This document shows positions 9,152-18,457 of a DNA stretch of 64,000 bases, one piece after another (the stretch's first letter is position 1; every line of letters begins with the position of its first letter). The position numbers and the translations under genes are program-made. The notes under the pieces are model-generated. The model had not been told where the DNA came from and made no database searches. It saw only the letters and a program-made list of their open reading frames with translations. The stretch is from Acinetobacter halotolerans (GTDB lineage Bacteria > Pseudomonadota > Gammaproteobacteria > Pseudomonadales > Moraxellaceae): NCBI RefSeq assembly GCF_004208515.1, contig NZ_SGIM01000013.1, forward strand, positions 1-64,000, in the 5' to 3' direction.

Positions 9152-9688
9152 ATGTATTATTTCATAACAATAGTTGGTTTGCTGTTGATTACAGCACTTG
9201 CACTTCGACATTTACATCAAAATCGGCGTCAAGATAGTCCATTAAAGCGACGTGGTATTTTAAATATTGCTGAGCAAATTACTTTAATGCGTTTACAAGC
9301 CGTTTTGCACCGTCATACGATATTGGCACATGTATCGTTTGATGCCTTGCTTACGACTAAGTTTAGCCATACACGACGTAAGTATCAGGGTTTGGTTGCT
9401 GATTTTGTAGTGCTTGATCAACAACATCAGGTGCTTGCGATTGTTGAGATTGCAGATGAATCTTATGTCAATCGTCTGAATCAAAAGCATTATCAAGACA
9501 GCCTACTTGAATTGGCTGGATATCGTGTTTTTCGTTACAGCAGTATTCCAACTGAACAAGAATTACGTGAAGACTTGATCCCTGATTTGTTTGATCCAAT
9601 GAGCTCTGCTACATCAAAGATTTCAAGTCCGATGCCGCACACTGAACATATGATGAAATACAATGTGTTTGCGGCAAAGTCATTTTAG
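9152..9688 (+). CDS. DUF2726 domain protein with N-terminal membrane anchor
   Basis: 178-residue protein with one N-terminal membrane helix (about residues 2-20) followed by a basic linker and a DUF2726 domain (about 30-155). The domain has the alternating pattern VADFVVLDQQHQVLAIVEIADES and ends with YRVFRYSS, reminiscent of restriction-endonuclease-like (PD-(D/E)XK-type) folds to which this family has been compared. No function is established. The stop codon overlaps the stop of the convergent ridA-like gene by three bases (TAG at 9686-9688 against TAA at 9687-9685), so neither gene has an independent terminator. Confidence 0.75.
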   Translation: MYYFITIVGLLLITALALRHLHQNRRQDSPLKRRGILNIAEQITLMRLQAVLHRHTILAHVSFDALLTTKFSHTRRKYQGLVADFVVLDQQHQVLAIVEIADESYVNRLNQKHYQDSLLELAGYRVFRYSSIPTEQELREDLIPDLFDPMSSATSKISSPMPHTEHMMKYNVFAAKSF

Positions 9689-10041
9689 TCTGGGCGTACC
9701 GCAGTCACGGTCATTTCGACCAAGACCTCAGGTGCGTATAGTTTAGATTCTACACAGGTACGTGCTGGGGGATGACCCTCAGCAATCCATGCATCCCAAA
9801 CGGCATTCATTGCTGCATAGTCTTTTTCGATATCTTTTAAGAAAATCAATACCGATAAAATATGGGTCTTATCGGTACCTGCTTCAGCAAGTAAACGATC
9901 AATATGGTCTAAGGTTTGCTGTGTCTGTGCGCTCACATCTACACTAGTATCATCTGCCAATTGACCCGCCAAATGAACAAGATTTCCTGAAATTGCGACT
10001 TCGCAAAAACGTGAAGTGACATGCAGTCGTTGCACAGACAT
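9685..10041 (-). CDS. RidA family protein (YjgF/YER057c/UK114)
   Basis: Small trimeric cytosolic enzyme family that hydrolyses reactive enamine/imine intermediates from PLP enzymes. The 118-residue length is normal. The family signature appears near the end as PPARTCVESKLYAPEVLVEMTVTA, containing the arginine (about residue 90) that binds the substrate carboxylate in active RidA proteins. It resembles the RutC/TdcF-like subgroup lacking the classic RidA glycine-rich start. It stands alone, convergent with and overlapping the DUF2726 gene by three bases. Confidence 0.85.
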   Translation of the reverse strand: MSVQRLHVTSRFCEVAISGNLVHLAGQLADDTSVDVSAQTQQTLDHIDRLLAEAGTDKTHILSVLIFLKDIEKDYAAMNAVWDAWIAEGHPPARTCVESKLYAPEVLVEMTVTAVRPD

Positions 10042-10475
10042 AGAGGTGCTACCTAATTAAAAATTTATTTATAAGATTGTACTGGATGGATTTTAATTGC
10101 TGTGTAATTTTGTTTTAAATCAGCCGCTAAAAGTTTCAATTTTGATTAAATAACACTGCTGAAAAATAAAATGTTGTTGGGGGCAAACCATAATTTTCTA
10201 ATTTTATAAAATGAGTTTAATTGAAGCGCTATAGAGAAAAGTAGGATGAGCGTTTTTTTATTTTTGGGCTAATAAGAAAAGGACACTTGAAGTGCCCTGT
10301 AATATTCGGATTTGATCGTCACGCCAACCACAGGAGCAGATGCTAAAAGCGAGGATTTCTTTAGCAAGAGCAAGCAACATGGATAATGCTACTGCGTTGC
10401 CTAGAGTACTGAAAACTGCATAAAAAGCAAACATAAATTTCAGGGTGAATGATATTTTTGTGTAAAAAAACGACA
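10042..10475. other. intergenic region with no clear gene
   Basis: 434 AT-rich bases between the RidA-type gene and dinB. I see the dinB-side terminator at 10281-10302 and the presumed ridA promoter region near 10060-10150. A 74-codon hydrophobic open frame on the minus strand (10258-10482) starts inside the end of dinB, lacks a Shine-Dalgarno and contains the terminator, so I do not call it a gene. Confidence 0.6.
10281..10302 (-). terminator. probable dinB transcript terminator
   Basis: On the minus strand GGGCAC-TTCAA-GTGTCC forms a short stem with one G.U pair, followed by TTTTCTT. It lies about 175 bases downstream of the dinB stop. Confidence 0.55.
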
Positions 10476-11543
10476 TTACCATAAGGAAAGTTGGGATTCT
10501 TCTTGAATCGGTTGCAACTGATAGACCCCAGCACCAACTAAACGAAACTGAAAGTTAGGATCAATATGCATTTCATTCAGTAATTGCATAACCACTTGTA
10601 ATAACTCTTGTGGAGACTGTAGCGGGTGTTTAAAGCTTTTACTGTGTTGTAAGACCTGAAAATTTTTGAGCTTTAGTTTGACATTCACGCCTCGTGCTGT
10701 GAGTTGTTTTTTATCTAAACTTTGCCAGATTTTTGTCGTCAATGGCTGCCATGTCGGAGCACATTGATCGAGGTTATAGTCGTCATCAAAGGTAATCTCT
10801 TTAGAAATTTGTTGACGTTCTCGTTCAGCTTTGACAGGGCGGTGGTCGATGCCCTGTGCATATAAGTAAAGCTGTTTGCCGTATTTTCCAAAATGATGGA
10901 TAAGAACGTTTTCTTCGATTTTTTGTAGATCACCTAAGGTGTGCAAGTTCAGTTGATTTAATTTTTCATGGGTAACTTTTCCGACACCTGGAATTTTGCT
11001 CAATGCTAAGTCTTGAATAAATTGCATCACTTGATGGGGCTTAATCACAAATAAGCCATTCGGTTTATTCCAATCCGAAGCAATTTTTGCTAAAAACTTA
11101 TTCGGTGCCACACCTGCAGAAGCCGTCAGTCCTGTCATTTTGAAAATATCCGAACGGATCTGTGTCGCAACTTCGGTGGCACTTGGGATATTTTTTAGAT
11201 TTTCAGTGACATCTAAATAGGCTTCATCTAAAGACAGTGGTTCAATCAGCGTGGTGTATTGTTGAAAAATCTGATGGATTTGTGCTGAAACCTCACGATA
11301 TTTTTCAAAATTTGGCTCAATCACAATCACTTGCGGGCACAGCTTTTTTGCTTGTCCCATCGACATCGCAGAACGTAAACCAAAGACTCGAGCAGGGTAA
11401 GATGCAGCCGCAACCACCGCACGAGGATGATGAGAGGAGATCACCACCGGCAAATCTTTGAGATCAGGACGCTCTCTGAGTTCGACTGAAGCAAAAAAGG
11501 CATCCATGTCGATATGGATGATTTTACGCAGTTCATTTGCCAT
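10476..11543 (-). CDS. dinB: DNA polymerase IV (Y family)
   Basis: Error-prone translesion polymerase. The 355-residue protein has the Y-family palm with metal ligands in [12 protein letters not shown] near the N-terminus and in the [10 protein letters not shown] motif (about residue 103), then helix-hairpin-helix and little-finger domains. The C-terminus ([21 protein letters not shown], split here as the little-finger end) is followed by QEESQLSLW, a plausible beta-clamp binding tail. The start overlaps the end of the GH25 gene by 11 bases, so the two are probably co-transcribed and translationally coupled. No LexA-type box is visible, consistent with Acinetobacter lacking a classical LexA. 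Confidence 0.93.
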   Translation of the reverse strand: MANELRKIIHIDMDAFFASVELRERPDLKDLPVVISSHHPRAVVAAASYPARVFGLRSAMSMGQAKKLCPQVIVIEPNFEKYREVSAQIHQIFQQYTTLIEPLSLDEAYLDVTENLKNIPSATEVATQIRSDIFKMTGLTASAGVAPNKFLAKIASDWNKPNGLFVIKPHQVMQFIQDLALSKIPGVGKVTHEKLNQLNLHTLGDLQKIEENVLIHHFGKYGKQLYLYAQGIDHRPVKAERERQQISKEITFDDDYNLDQCAPTWQPLTTKIWQSLDKKQLTARGVNVKLKLKNFQVLQHSKSFKHPLQSPQELLQVVMQLLNEMHIDPNFQFRLVGAGVYQLQPIQEESQLSLW

Positions 11544-12291
11544 CCTGAATGCCTTGTGCTTTTAAAAACATACGCCACTGCTGTGGTGATTCGGCATAGA
11601 CATTTAAATCAACAGGCTTTGCAATACCGTCAATTTTACCTGTTTGACTATACTGCCAAAATAACCATTTTCGCCCATCTTTGAGTTCAGGTTTGCCGTC
11701 ATAGTCTCTGACCCAAAGTGGTGTGTCGGTAAAACTTCCCATCAATACAATGTGATAAAAACTTTTAGAAATATAGAAAATTGGTTGTTTGCCATAATGT
11801 CGATGCAGTTGATCATGCATGAGCTGAATTTCTTTGAGTAACTGCTCTTTGGTATAGGTATTAATACAGTTACTGTCATATTCCAAATCAATCACAGGGG
11901 GAAGGGCATCTGATTTCTTTGGAACAGTCGCGATAAAATTTTCAGCTTGAACTTTGCCATCACGACACAGGCGATAGAAATGATAAGCACCGACATGCAA
12001 CCCCTGTTCGCGAGCTTTGAGCCAGTTGTCCTGAAATTTTCGGTCTTTAAAATCGCCGCCTTCTGTGGCTTTGAGATAGACAAATTGATATTGGACAGGT
12101 GAAATTTGTTTCCAGTTAATCTCACCTTGATGATGAGATACATCAAAGCCACGAATGGCATAATCTTGTGCAGATGCTTTTTGCTGATAGAACACACCGA
12201 AATACGTCAAAACACCCATCAGACCCGCAAGCCCAATACTCACATAGGTATTATGGCGTAGGTATACGGGTTTCGGATTCGATTTTGGCAT
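11533..12291 (-). CDS. GH25 family lysozyme-like protein, membrane anchored
   Basis: Glycoside hydrolase family 25 muramidase. After a basic N-terminus and a single hydrophobic helix (about 14-33) acting as signal or anchor, the catalytic domain starts with [13 protein letters not shown], which carries the family aspartate. The catalytic pair continues as VIDLEYDSN near residue 134, and the barrel strands YHFYRL and WLFWQYS are typical. At 252 residues it is a single-domain enzyme. It is placed directly upstream of dinB and overlaps it by 11 bases. GH25 enzymes are commoner in phages and Gram-positives, so its role in a Gram-negative periplasm is open. Confidence 0.85.
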   Translation of the reverse strand: MPKSNPKPVYLRHNTYVSIGLAGLMGVLTYFGVFYQQKASAQDYAIRGFDVSHHQGEINWKQISPVQYQFVYLKATEGGDFKDRKFQDNWLKAREQGLHVGAYHFYRLCRDGKVQAENFIATVPKKSDALPPVIDLEYDSNCINTYTKEQLLKEIQLMHDQLHRHYGKQPIFYISKSFYHIVLMGSFTDTPLWVRDYDGKPELKDGRKWLFWQYSQTGKIDGIAKPVDLNVYAESPQQWRMFLKAQGIQDGK

Positions 12292-12345
12292 GTAATTTTA
12301 CAGCGATTTTAAAATAATCATCATAACGTGATTTTGGAGTGGATG

Positions 12346-13743
12346 CTATTTCAGCTCATCCGTGGTCTCTTTTGGAATTTGCCAAAACACTATCGCGGTA
12401 ATGATGTTTATACAACCCAGCGTAATCAATGAAGCATGGAATGCAGTGGTAATGGATGCTGAGGGATAATACTGACTAAACAGATTGATCAATGTTCCTG
12501 CCAAAGCCACTCCGATACTCATCGAGAGCATCATAATCATGGATAAGAAGCTATTGCCACTGCTGGCATCGTGCTGAGGTAAATCTTTTAAAGTCAGGGT
12601 ATTCATTCCCACGAATTGGAGTGAGTTGAGTGTGCCAAAAATAAAGAGGTGCACAATTTTGAGCCAAAGCGGTGTTGCAGCAGTCATTAAAGCAAAACTG
12701 GCAATACACAAGCCGACTAAAATCGTATTGGTCAGCAGGAAGCGACGATAGCCAACGCGTTGAATGAGCGGGCGAACAATTGGCTTGGAAAATAATGAAC
12801 CTAATACCATTGGGATCATCATTAAACCTGTAATAAAAGGTTCAAAGCCAAAAGCGACTTGTAGCATCAGCGGTAAAATAAAGGGAATAGCATTACTGCC
12901 TAAACGCGCAAAGAAATTGCCCAACACCCCGATGGAAAAAATTTTGTGTCGAAACAAACGTCCATGAAACAGTGCATTTTGGTGGCTATGTGCATGATAA
13001 GCATAACCTAACGTTGCAATACTTCCGATCACCAATAAGCTGATACTGACGATGCCTGAGTATTGTAGTGCGGCAATATTTTCAATTCCCAATGAAAGCC
13101 CGACCATAGCGATGATTAATAAGATGAAACCACTTAGGTCAAATGATTTTACGGTCGGCTCTTTGTGATTTGGCATGACTTTGAGTGCCATGATCACGCC
13201 GAGTACGCCCATGGGCAGGTTAATTAAAAAAATCCAGTGCCATGTTGCAACCTGAACCAACCAGCCCCCAAGGGTGGGGCCCATCAAAGGACCAATCAGA
13301 CCTGCAAGGCTCATTAAACTCATGGCAGATAGAAATTGTGTACGTGGAATCAGCTTTAATAAAGCGAGTCGTCCGACAGGCATCAACAATGCGCCGCCCA
13401 TGCCTTGAATCACACGACAGACGAGCAGTTGGTTTAGATTCTGAGATAAGCCACAACCAAGCGAAGCTAAACTAAAGATGACCATCGCGGCGAGATAGGT
13501 ATTGCGGATACCGAAGCGATCTGCCAACCAGCCACTCAGTGGTATAAACGCAGCCACAGACAGTACGTAGGCCACAATCACGCCATGCATTTGTAGTGGA
13601 TTTTCATTGAGTTGCAGCGCCATCATTGGAATCGCGGTATTGACGATGGTGGTATCCAATGCCTGCATAAAAAAGCCAATGGAAACCAATAACACCAGCA
13701 ATCGGAATTCGGGATGTACAGCTTGATGTGTGGTTGTTGCCAT
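12346..13743 (-). CDS. MFS drug exporter, DHA2 family (MdtD-like)
   Basis: Proton-driven inner-membrane exporter of 465 residues with 13-14 predicted helices. Helix 1 carries the DHA2 motif FFMQALDTTIVNTAIP; the cytoplasmic loop motif is GWLADRFGIRNTYLAA; the exporter motif C region is GLIGPLMGPTLGGWL near residue 150. Its closest look-alike is E. coli MdtD, but no MdtABC or membrane-fusion partner is adjacent, so it probably acts alone. Substrate is unknown. It is separated from the downstream GH25-dinB pair by 54 bases on the same strand and may be co-transcribed with it. Confidence 0.85.
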   Translation of the reverse strand: MATTTHQAVHPEFRLLVLLVSIGFFMQALDTTIVNTAIPMMALQLNENPLQMHGVIVAYVLSVAAFIPLSGWLADRFGIRNTYLAAMVIFSLASLGCGLSQNLNQLLVCRVIQGMGGALLMPVGRLALLKLIPRTQFLSAMSLMSLAGLIGPLMGPTLGGWLVQVATWHWIFLINLPMGVLGVIMALKVMPNHKEPTVKSFDLSGFILLIIAMVGLSLGIENIAALQYSGIVSISLLVIGSIATLGYAYHAHSHQNALFHGRLFRHKIFSIGVLGNFFARLGSNAIPFILPLMLQVAFGFEPFITGLMMIPMVLGSLFSKPIVRPLIQRVGYRRFLLTNTILVGLCIASFALMTAATPLWLKIVHLFIFGTLNSLQFVGMNTLTLKDLPQHDASSGNSFLSMIMMLSMSIGVALAGTLINLFSQYYPSASITTAFHASLITLGCINIITAIVFWQIPKETTDELK

Positions 13744-13807
13744 GAGTCGCGATGAATAAAATAACCGTTTTAGTTTAATGCAATCGACATTGAAATAAAG
13801 ACAAAAA

Positions 13808-13847
13808 TTGTCAAAGAGTGGTCATTGAACTGACATGAAAGTGTCAT
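13808..13847 (+). promoter_or_regulatory. tandem Pho boxes: four PhoB half-sites at 11-bp spacing
   Basis: Four copies of the PhoB half-site begin exactly 11 bases apart: TTGTCAA (13808), TGGTCAT (13819), CTGACAT (13830) and GTGTCAT (13841). The last two form CTGACATGAAAGTGTCAT, which matches the consensus CTGTCATAAAACTGTCAT at 15 of 18 positions. The array ends 60 bases before the ATG at 13908, in the right place to replace a -35 element. Confidence 0.8.
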
Positions 13848-13907
13848 CGAATTTGCATCTCAAAACACTAAATTGGCCATACAAAATAAAATGTATGGAA
13901 TTTGATC

Positions 13908-15890
13908 ATGAAATTTAAGGTTTCAGTATTACTGACTGCAATGCTATCAGTGGGGTTAGTGGGGTGTAATGATGATAATAAGCAAAACAAGACACCTAGC
14001 AAAGAAGTGATTGAGCCAACGCCAGAACGTATTCAGCTGAGCTTTTTAAGTCGTTACGAATCCGGTGTTTTTGGGAAAAGTGCTGCTGAAATCCCAGCCT
14101 ATGATCCAGCAACGCAACGTATTTTTGTAGTGAATGCAGAAATTGGGGCATTGGACGTATTGGATCTTTCCGATCCTGCGAAACCCACTTATCTACAATC
14201 ACTGACCGTGGATGATATCGCCGAAGGTGCAAAGGTGAATAGTGTCAGCATACAGAATGGCACTATTGCATTGGCAGTTGAATCAGCCAATAAAACTGAT
14301 CATGGTTTTGTGGCGTTTTACCAAACCAGTGATCTAAAACGATTGAGCCATGTGCCAGTCGGTGCATTGCCTGATATGTTGACCTTTACACCTGATGGAA
14401 AAACAGTATTGGTGGCGAATGAAGGTGAGCCATCGGATGACTATCAAATTGATCCAGAAGGTTCGATCAGTGTGATTAATGTCAGTGATATCAGTAAACC
14501 AACAGTCAAGACGGCTGATTTTAAAGCCTTTAATAGCCAGAAAGAGGCATTGATTGCCAAAGGTGTGCGTATTTTTGGACCTAATGCCACGGTTGCTCAA
14601 GATCTAGAGCCTGAATATATTGCGGTTTCTGATGATGGCAAAACCGCTTGGGTGGCACTGCAAGAAAATAATGCCATTGCTGTTTTGGACATAGCTACGG
14701 CTACTGTGATCTCGATCGAGGCAATGGGTTATAAAGATCATGGCCTCAGCGATAGTGGCTTTAAGTCGATGCTTGATCCAACTAAAAACTCAAGTAATGG
14801 CTTGGATGTCAGTGACTTTGATGGCAAGAAAACCGTCCAAGATATTATGATCAAGACATGGAATGGGTTGAAAGGGATTTATCATCCTGATGCCATGGCT
14901 GCTTATACCGCCGCAGATAAAAAAACCTATTTAATCTCTGCCAATGAAGGCGATGCACGTGCATGGGGAGAAAATACAGTTGCATACTTTGGCTTAACTA
15001 AACTTAAAGACTTTGAAAAGAATAATTTGCAACGTTGTGACAATGATAATAGCAAGGGCTTTGTTGAAGAGTGGCGCGTCAAGCATCTGGTACACAAAGA
15101 CGGTTTTGATCGCCGTTGTGCCGATGACCTACCTGCACAATTACGTGATTTAGCTGCTGGTGCACATTTGAATCCAACCGCTTTTAGTTATTGTGGTGCA
15201 AGCAAAGGTGATGCAGGCGATTGTCGTGATGATAAACAATTGGGGCGTTTAAAAATCACGTGGACACAAGGCTATCAAACTGAAAATGGCAAACCTGTGT
15301 ATTACTCAAAAGCAGGCGATAAAATTGGAGTCAATGGTAATCCATTAACCGATTATTTAATGTATGACGAGTTATATCTGCTCGGCGCTCGCTCATTCTC
15401 GATTTGGGATACACAAAATCAGGTCAAAATCGCCTATGACTCAGGTGATTTTATTGAACAATACCTGAACAGTGATCAATGTAAATTAGGCAAGTCACGT
15501 AATCTTCCATGTAAAGACTGGTTTAACAGCAACCATGAAAAAGGCAATACATTGGGTGGTCGTAGTAGCAGCAAAGGTCCAGAGCCAGAAGGTCTCACCA
15601 TCGGTAAGATTGGCAATAAACAATTCTTGTTCCTAGGGCTTGAGCGGATGGGTGGAGTGATGGCGTTTGATGTCAGTAATCCAAAACAGCCAATTTTCCA
15701 AGATTATTTAAATACTCGTGAAATATGGGATCAGGCTGATCCATCGACTACATTATCTGAACATGGAGATCTTGGACCAGAAGGTTTAATCTTTATTTCT
15801 GCCAAAGATTCTCCGAATGGAAAAGCATTGTTGGTGGTGGGGAATGAAGTGAGTGGCACAACCACCATTTACCAAGTCAACGCGCACTAA
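13908..15890 (+). CDS. choice-of-anchor I family lipoprotein, probably phosphate-regulated
   Basis: Secreted beta-propeller-like protein of about 660 residues. The N-terminus (MKFKVSVLLTAMLSVGLVGC) is a lipoprotein signal with the lipid cysteine in LVGC. The mature part has repeated strands such as RIFVVNAEIGALDVLDLSD, TVLVANEGEPSDDY and YLISANEGDARAW; the VANEGEPSDDY / ANEGDARAW pair is characteristic of the choice-of-anchor I family, some of whose members are annotated as alkaline phosphatases. Four phased PhoB half-sites upstream support a role under phosphate starvation, though the activity itself is inferred. The longest frame starts at TTG 13902; the ATG at 13908 is preferred. Eight cysteines lie in the middle segment 377-530. 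Confidence 0.82.
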   Translation: MKFKVSVLLTAMLSVGLVGCNDDNKQNKTPSKEVIEPTPERIQLSFLSRYESGVFGKSAAEIPAYDPATQRIFVVNAEIGALDVLDLSDPAKPTYLQSLTVDDIAEGAKVNSVSIQNGTIALAVESANKTDHGFVAFYQTSDLKRLSHVPVGALPDMLTFTPDGKTVLVANEGEPSDDYQIDPEGSISVINVSDISKPTVKTADFKAFNSQKEALIAKGVRIFGPNATVAQDLEPEYIAVSDDGKTAWVALQENNAIAVLDIATATVISIEAMGYKDHGLSDSGFKSMLDPTKNSSNGLDVSDFDGKKTVQDIMIKTWNGLKGIYHPDAMAAYTAADKKTYLISANEGDARAWGENTVAYFGLTKLKDFEKNNLQRCDNDNSKGFVEEWRVKHLVHKDGFDRRCADDLPAQLRDLAAGAHLNPTAFSYCGASKGDAGDCRDDKQLGRLKITWTQGYQTENGKPVYYSKAGDKIGVNGNPLTDYLMYDELYLLGARSFSIWDTQNQVKIAYDSGDFIEQYLNSDQCKLGKSRNLPCKDWFNSNHEKGNTLGGRSSSKGPEPEGLTIGKIGNKQFLFLGLERMGGVMAFDVSNPKQPIFQDYLNTREIWDQADPSTTLSEHGDLGPEGLIFISAKDSPNGKALLVVGNEVSGTTTIYQVNAH

Positions 15891-15900
15891 GTTAAACATG

Positions 15901-15934
15901 AAAAAAGCGGATCGAACCTGATCCGCTTTTTTTT
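15901..15934. terminator. bidirectional terminator between the lipoprotein and LOG-family genes
   Basis: Thirteen-base-pair stem AAAAAAGCGGATC / GATCCGCTTTTTT with a 6-base loop; A-run and T-run on the two sides serve both converging genes. Confidence 0.92.
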
Positions 15935-15942
15935 ATTGCATA

Positions 15943-16563
15943 TTACATTGCCACATGTTCAGGTGAGTTGAGATTTTTAATCACATTTGAAATCTGCTCA
16001 GTATTTTCACAAATAATTACTTTGGCCCGATGTTGAGGGGGTAAGAAGCCTTCATCAACGGCGTGATCAAGTTGAGAAATTAAGGCATCATAAAAATGAT
16101 TGACGTTGTAAACAATCATCGGCTTCTGATGTTGGTTGAGCTGTCCCCATGTGGCGATTTCTAGAATTTCTTCAAAAGTGCCGAGTCCACCTGGTAGCGC
16201 GATAAAGGCATTGGCACGTTCAGCCATCAATGCTTTACGCTCGTGCATACTAGTCACAACATGCAGTTCAGTGAGTTGGTTATGTGCAATTTCATAGTCC
16301 AACATAAACTCAGGAATAACGCCGACAACTTCGCCGCCGTGCTCAAGTACGGTATCTGCGACTTGTCCCATGAGGCCGATACTGGCACCGCCATAAACAA
16401 TACCAAAATTTTGTGTAGCGAGATGTTGGGCAAGTTCAATTGCCTTTTCACGATAGATAGGATTGTTGCCGGGACGAGAACCACAATACAATGCAATTAG
16501 CGGGAGGGTTGTTTTTATGGGAGGAATGGTTTTTTTAACGGTCATTCTAAATACACTATTCAT
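15943..16563 (-). CDS. LOG family protein (TIGR00730 Rossmann fold, nucleotide 5'-monophosphate nucleosidase-like)
   Basis: Cytosolic Rossmann-fold protein of 206 residues. The LOG signature PGGLGTFEEILEIATWGQL is present near residue 120 together with the upstream R-K pair in HERKALMAERANAFIALPGG; these build the active site that releases a free base from a nucleoside 5'-monophosphate (cytokinin ribotides in plants and some bacteria). In most bacteria the physiological substrate is not known. Two methionines, at 1 and 7, are possible starts. A PhoB-type array lies on this strand about 45 bases upstream of the first. Confidence 0.85.
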   Translation of the reverse strand: MNSVFRMTVKKTIPPIKTTLPLIALYCGSRPGNNPIYREKAIELAQHLATQNFGIVYGGASIGLMGQVADTVLEHGGEVVGVIPEFMLDYEIAHNQLTELHVVTSMHERKALMAERANAFIALPGGLGTFEEILEIATWGQLNQHQKPMIVYNVNHFYDALISQLDHAVDEGFLPPQHRAKVIICENTEQISNVIKNLNSPEHVAM

Positions 16564-16608
16564 CTAATTTATTTTTACCTTATCATTTTCATTGTGCTTG
16601 TCTAGGCT

Positions 16609-16637
16609 AAATGAATTTTATGACAGTTTTATGCACA
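16609..16637 (-). promoter_or_regulatory. candidate Pho box upstream of the LOG-family gene
   Basis: On the minus strand three half-sites start 11 bases apart: TGTGCAT, CTGTCAT and TTCATTT, separated by AAAA. The middle one is a perfect PhoB half-site; the first box scores 14 of 18 against CTGTCATAAAACTGTCAT. The position, about 45 bases before the first start codon, is close for a PhoB-activated promoter, so support is moderate. Confidence 0.5.
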
Positions 16638-16760
16638 TTTCCCATACAAAGTTCTTTCGTTATTGCTAGAACAGAATTAAAAAACACCCATATAAAAAAT
16701 GATGAATTTTGTTGAAATCTTACCTATACTAAAAATCCTTTCATTAATAAATGTACCTCT

Positions 16761-16883
16761 ATGAGTAGTGGTTGTTGTCGCTCTGCTTTGTTCTCTTTTT
16801 CTAAAAAAAATGTTTGGGCTGTTTATGCCGATCTATTCAATGATCAGTTTCAAGCTGATTATGTAGAGGAGTCAGCACTATGA
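16761..16883 (+). CDS. possible 40-codon small ORF overlapping the terC-type start
   Basis: An ATG-initiated frame of 40 codons ends in TGA sharing four bases (ATGA) with the start of the downstream TerC-type gene. Its product starts [17 protein letters not shown] and is otherwise unremarkable. The ATGA arrangement is what translational coupling looks like, but there is no Shine-Dalgarno before its ATG, whereas the downstream gene has its own strong AGAGGAG inside this frame. It may be a chance frame. The rest of the 316-base gap (16564-16879) contains only the Pho-type array and AT-rich promoter sequence. Confidence 0.25.
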   Translation: MSSGCCRSALFSFSKKNVWAVYADLFNDQFQADYVEESAL

Positions 16884-18457
16884 TTTTTGAATGGATGTCT
16901 GATCCTGCTGCATGGGTGGGTTTAGCGACACTGGTGGTGCTTGAAATTGTTCTGGGTATTGATAACCTTGTTTTTATTGCAATTTTAGCTGAAAAATTAC
17001 CACCAGAACAACGTAATGCTGCGCGTAAAATTGGTTTAATTCTCGCATTGTTAATGCGTTTGGTGTTACTCGCGTCTATTGCTTGGGTGATTACCTTAAC
17101 TGAACCATTGTTCCAGATTTTTGATCATGCATTTTCAGGTCGAGACTTAATTTTACTGTTTGGTGGGGCGTTCTTATTGTTTAAGGGAACGATGGAGCTG
17201 CATGAGCGGATAGAAAGCAAGCAAGTGCTCAAAGAAGAAAATCCAGTGCATGCGGTGTTCTGGATGGTGGTTGTTCAAATCGTTGTGCTTGATGCCGTGT
17301 TCTCACTGGATAGTGTGATTACCGCTGTGGGTATGGTGAAAGACTTATCTGTGATGATGATCGCGGTGACGATTGCGATCGGGATTATGCTGATAGCCTC
17401 TCGACCATTGATGGACTTTGTTAATAAACATCCAACCGTGGTGATCCTGTGTCTCGGTTTCTTGATGATGATTGGTTTCTCATTGATCGTTGAAGGTTTT
17501 GGTTTTCATATTCCAAAAGGCTATTTATACGCAGCAATTGGTTTCTCAGTTTTGGTTGAGGCCGTGAATCAGACTATGCGCCGTAACCAAGAGAAGCTGG
17601 TGACCACAACCGATTTACGTTACCGCACTGCATCCGCTGTATTGCGTATGTTAGGCAGTAAAGGCGCTGGTGAGCAGCACAAAGAAACAGAGGATGTACT
17701 CGCTACACAAGCCTATGCCAAAGAAGTCTTTGATGAAGACAATGGCGTTTATCATAGTGTCTTGGTACAGGGTGTTTTAGGGCTATCTGAGCGACCTGTG
17801 AAGTCGGTGATGACACCACGCCCTGAATTGGAATGGTTAGACTTAGATGATGATCCTACAGAATTAAAAGACCGCTTGATGGCAATGACGCATTCGCGTT
17901 TGATCATTGCACGGGGTGAGTTAGATAATATTGAAGGTGTCGTACTCACGCATAAAGTGTTGAATGAATACATTGAAACAGGTGCAATTGATTTTGCAAA
18001 ACATTTACGCGAACCCGTGATTGTGCATGAGAACGCACAAGTTCTCATGGTCATGGAGCAATTACGCCAAGCACCATTACAAATGGCAATCGTATTGAAT
18101 GAATATGGTTCGATTGAAGGGATTGCAACGCCGATTGATATATTGGAAGCGATCGCGGGTGAGTTCCCTGATGAAGATGAGCTTGAAGCAGCGGCAGAAA
18201 CGCTCGATGACGGCTCTATGCTATTAGAAGGTTCAACCGATATTCGCCATGTGTCTTTATTATTGGGTAAAGATTTGGTGGATGAAAGTGAAGAGTACTC
18301 CACTTTATCAGGCTATATCTTATTTCATCTTGGTCGTTTACCTGAAAATGGTGAAATGGTCGAAGCAGATGGACATCGTTTTGAAGTTGTGACGATGGAT
18401 GGACACAAGATTGAAAAAGTGCGCATTATTGCCAAAGATAAAACGAACGAAAAATGA
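16880..18457 (+). CDS. TerC/CBS/CorC-domain integral membrane protein (YoaE/YegH type)
   Basis: 525-residue inner-membrane protein. Residues 1-235 form a TerC-type domain of seven helices with the acidic motifs [15 protein letters not shown] and [16 protein letters not shown], thought to bind metal ions. A tandem CBS pair follows (about 305-430, beginning [14 protein letters not shown]), then a CorC/HlyC transporter-associated domain near residues 435-520. The domain order matches E. coli YoaE/YegH. TerC members are implicated in metal (manganese) efflux, but the substrate here is not established. Start supported by AGAGGAG eight bases upstream. The following YchJ gene overlaps by four bases. 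Confidence 0.88.
   Translation: MIFEWMSDPAAWVGLATLVVLEIVLGIDNLVFIAILAEKLPPEQRNAARKIGLILALLMRLVLLASIAWVITLTEPLFQIFDHAFSGRDLILLFGGAFLLFKGTMELHERIESKQVLKEENPVHAVFWMVVVQIVVLDAVFSLDSVITAVGMVKDLSVMMIAVTIAIGIMLIASRPLMDFVNKHPTVVILCLGFLMMIGFSLIVEGFGFHIPKGYLYAAIGFSVLVEAVNQTMRRNQEKLVTTTDLRYRTASAVLRMLGSKGAGEQHKETEDVLATQAYAKEVFDEDNGVYHSVLVQGVLGLSERPVKSVMTPRPELEWLDLDDDPTELKDRLMAMTHSRLIIARGELDNIEGVVLTHKVLNEYIETGAIDFAKHLREPVIVHENAQVLMVMEQLRQAPLQMAIVLNEYGSIEGIATPIDILEAIAGEFPDEDELEAAAETLDDGSMLLEGSTDIRHVSLLLGKDLVDESEEYSTLSGYILFHLGRLPENGEMVEADGHRFEVVTMDGHKIEKVRIIAKDKTNEK

Noticed and set aside
10258..10482. 74-codon hydrophobic minus-strand frame overlapping the end of dinB
   Set aside because: No Shine-Dalgarno, contains the likely dinB terminator inside its 3' end, and shows no recognisable domain.
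16640..16879. yybP-ykoY manganese riboswitch before the TerC-type gene
   Set aside because: Expected because TerC genes often carry one, but none of its conserved motifs is present in the leader.
17752..18303. 183-codon antisense frame inside the TerC/CBS gene
   Set aside because: Serine- and isoleucine-rich low-complexity product mirrored from the sense strand; the sense gene has clear domains.
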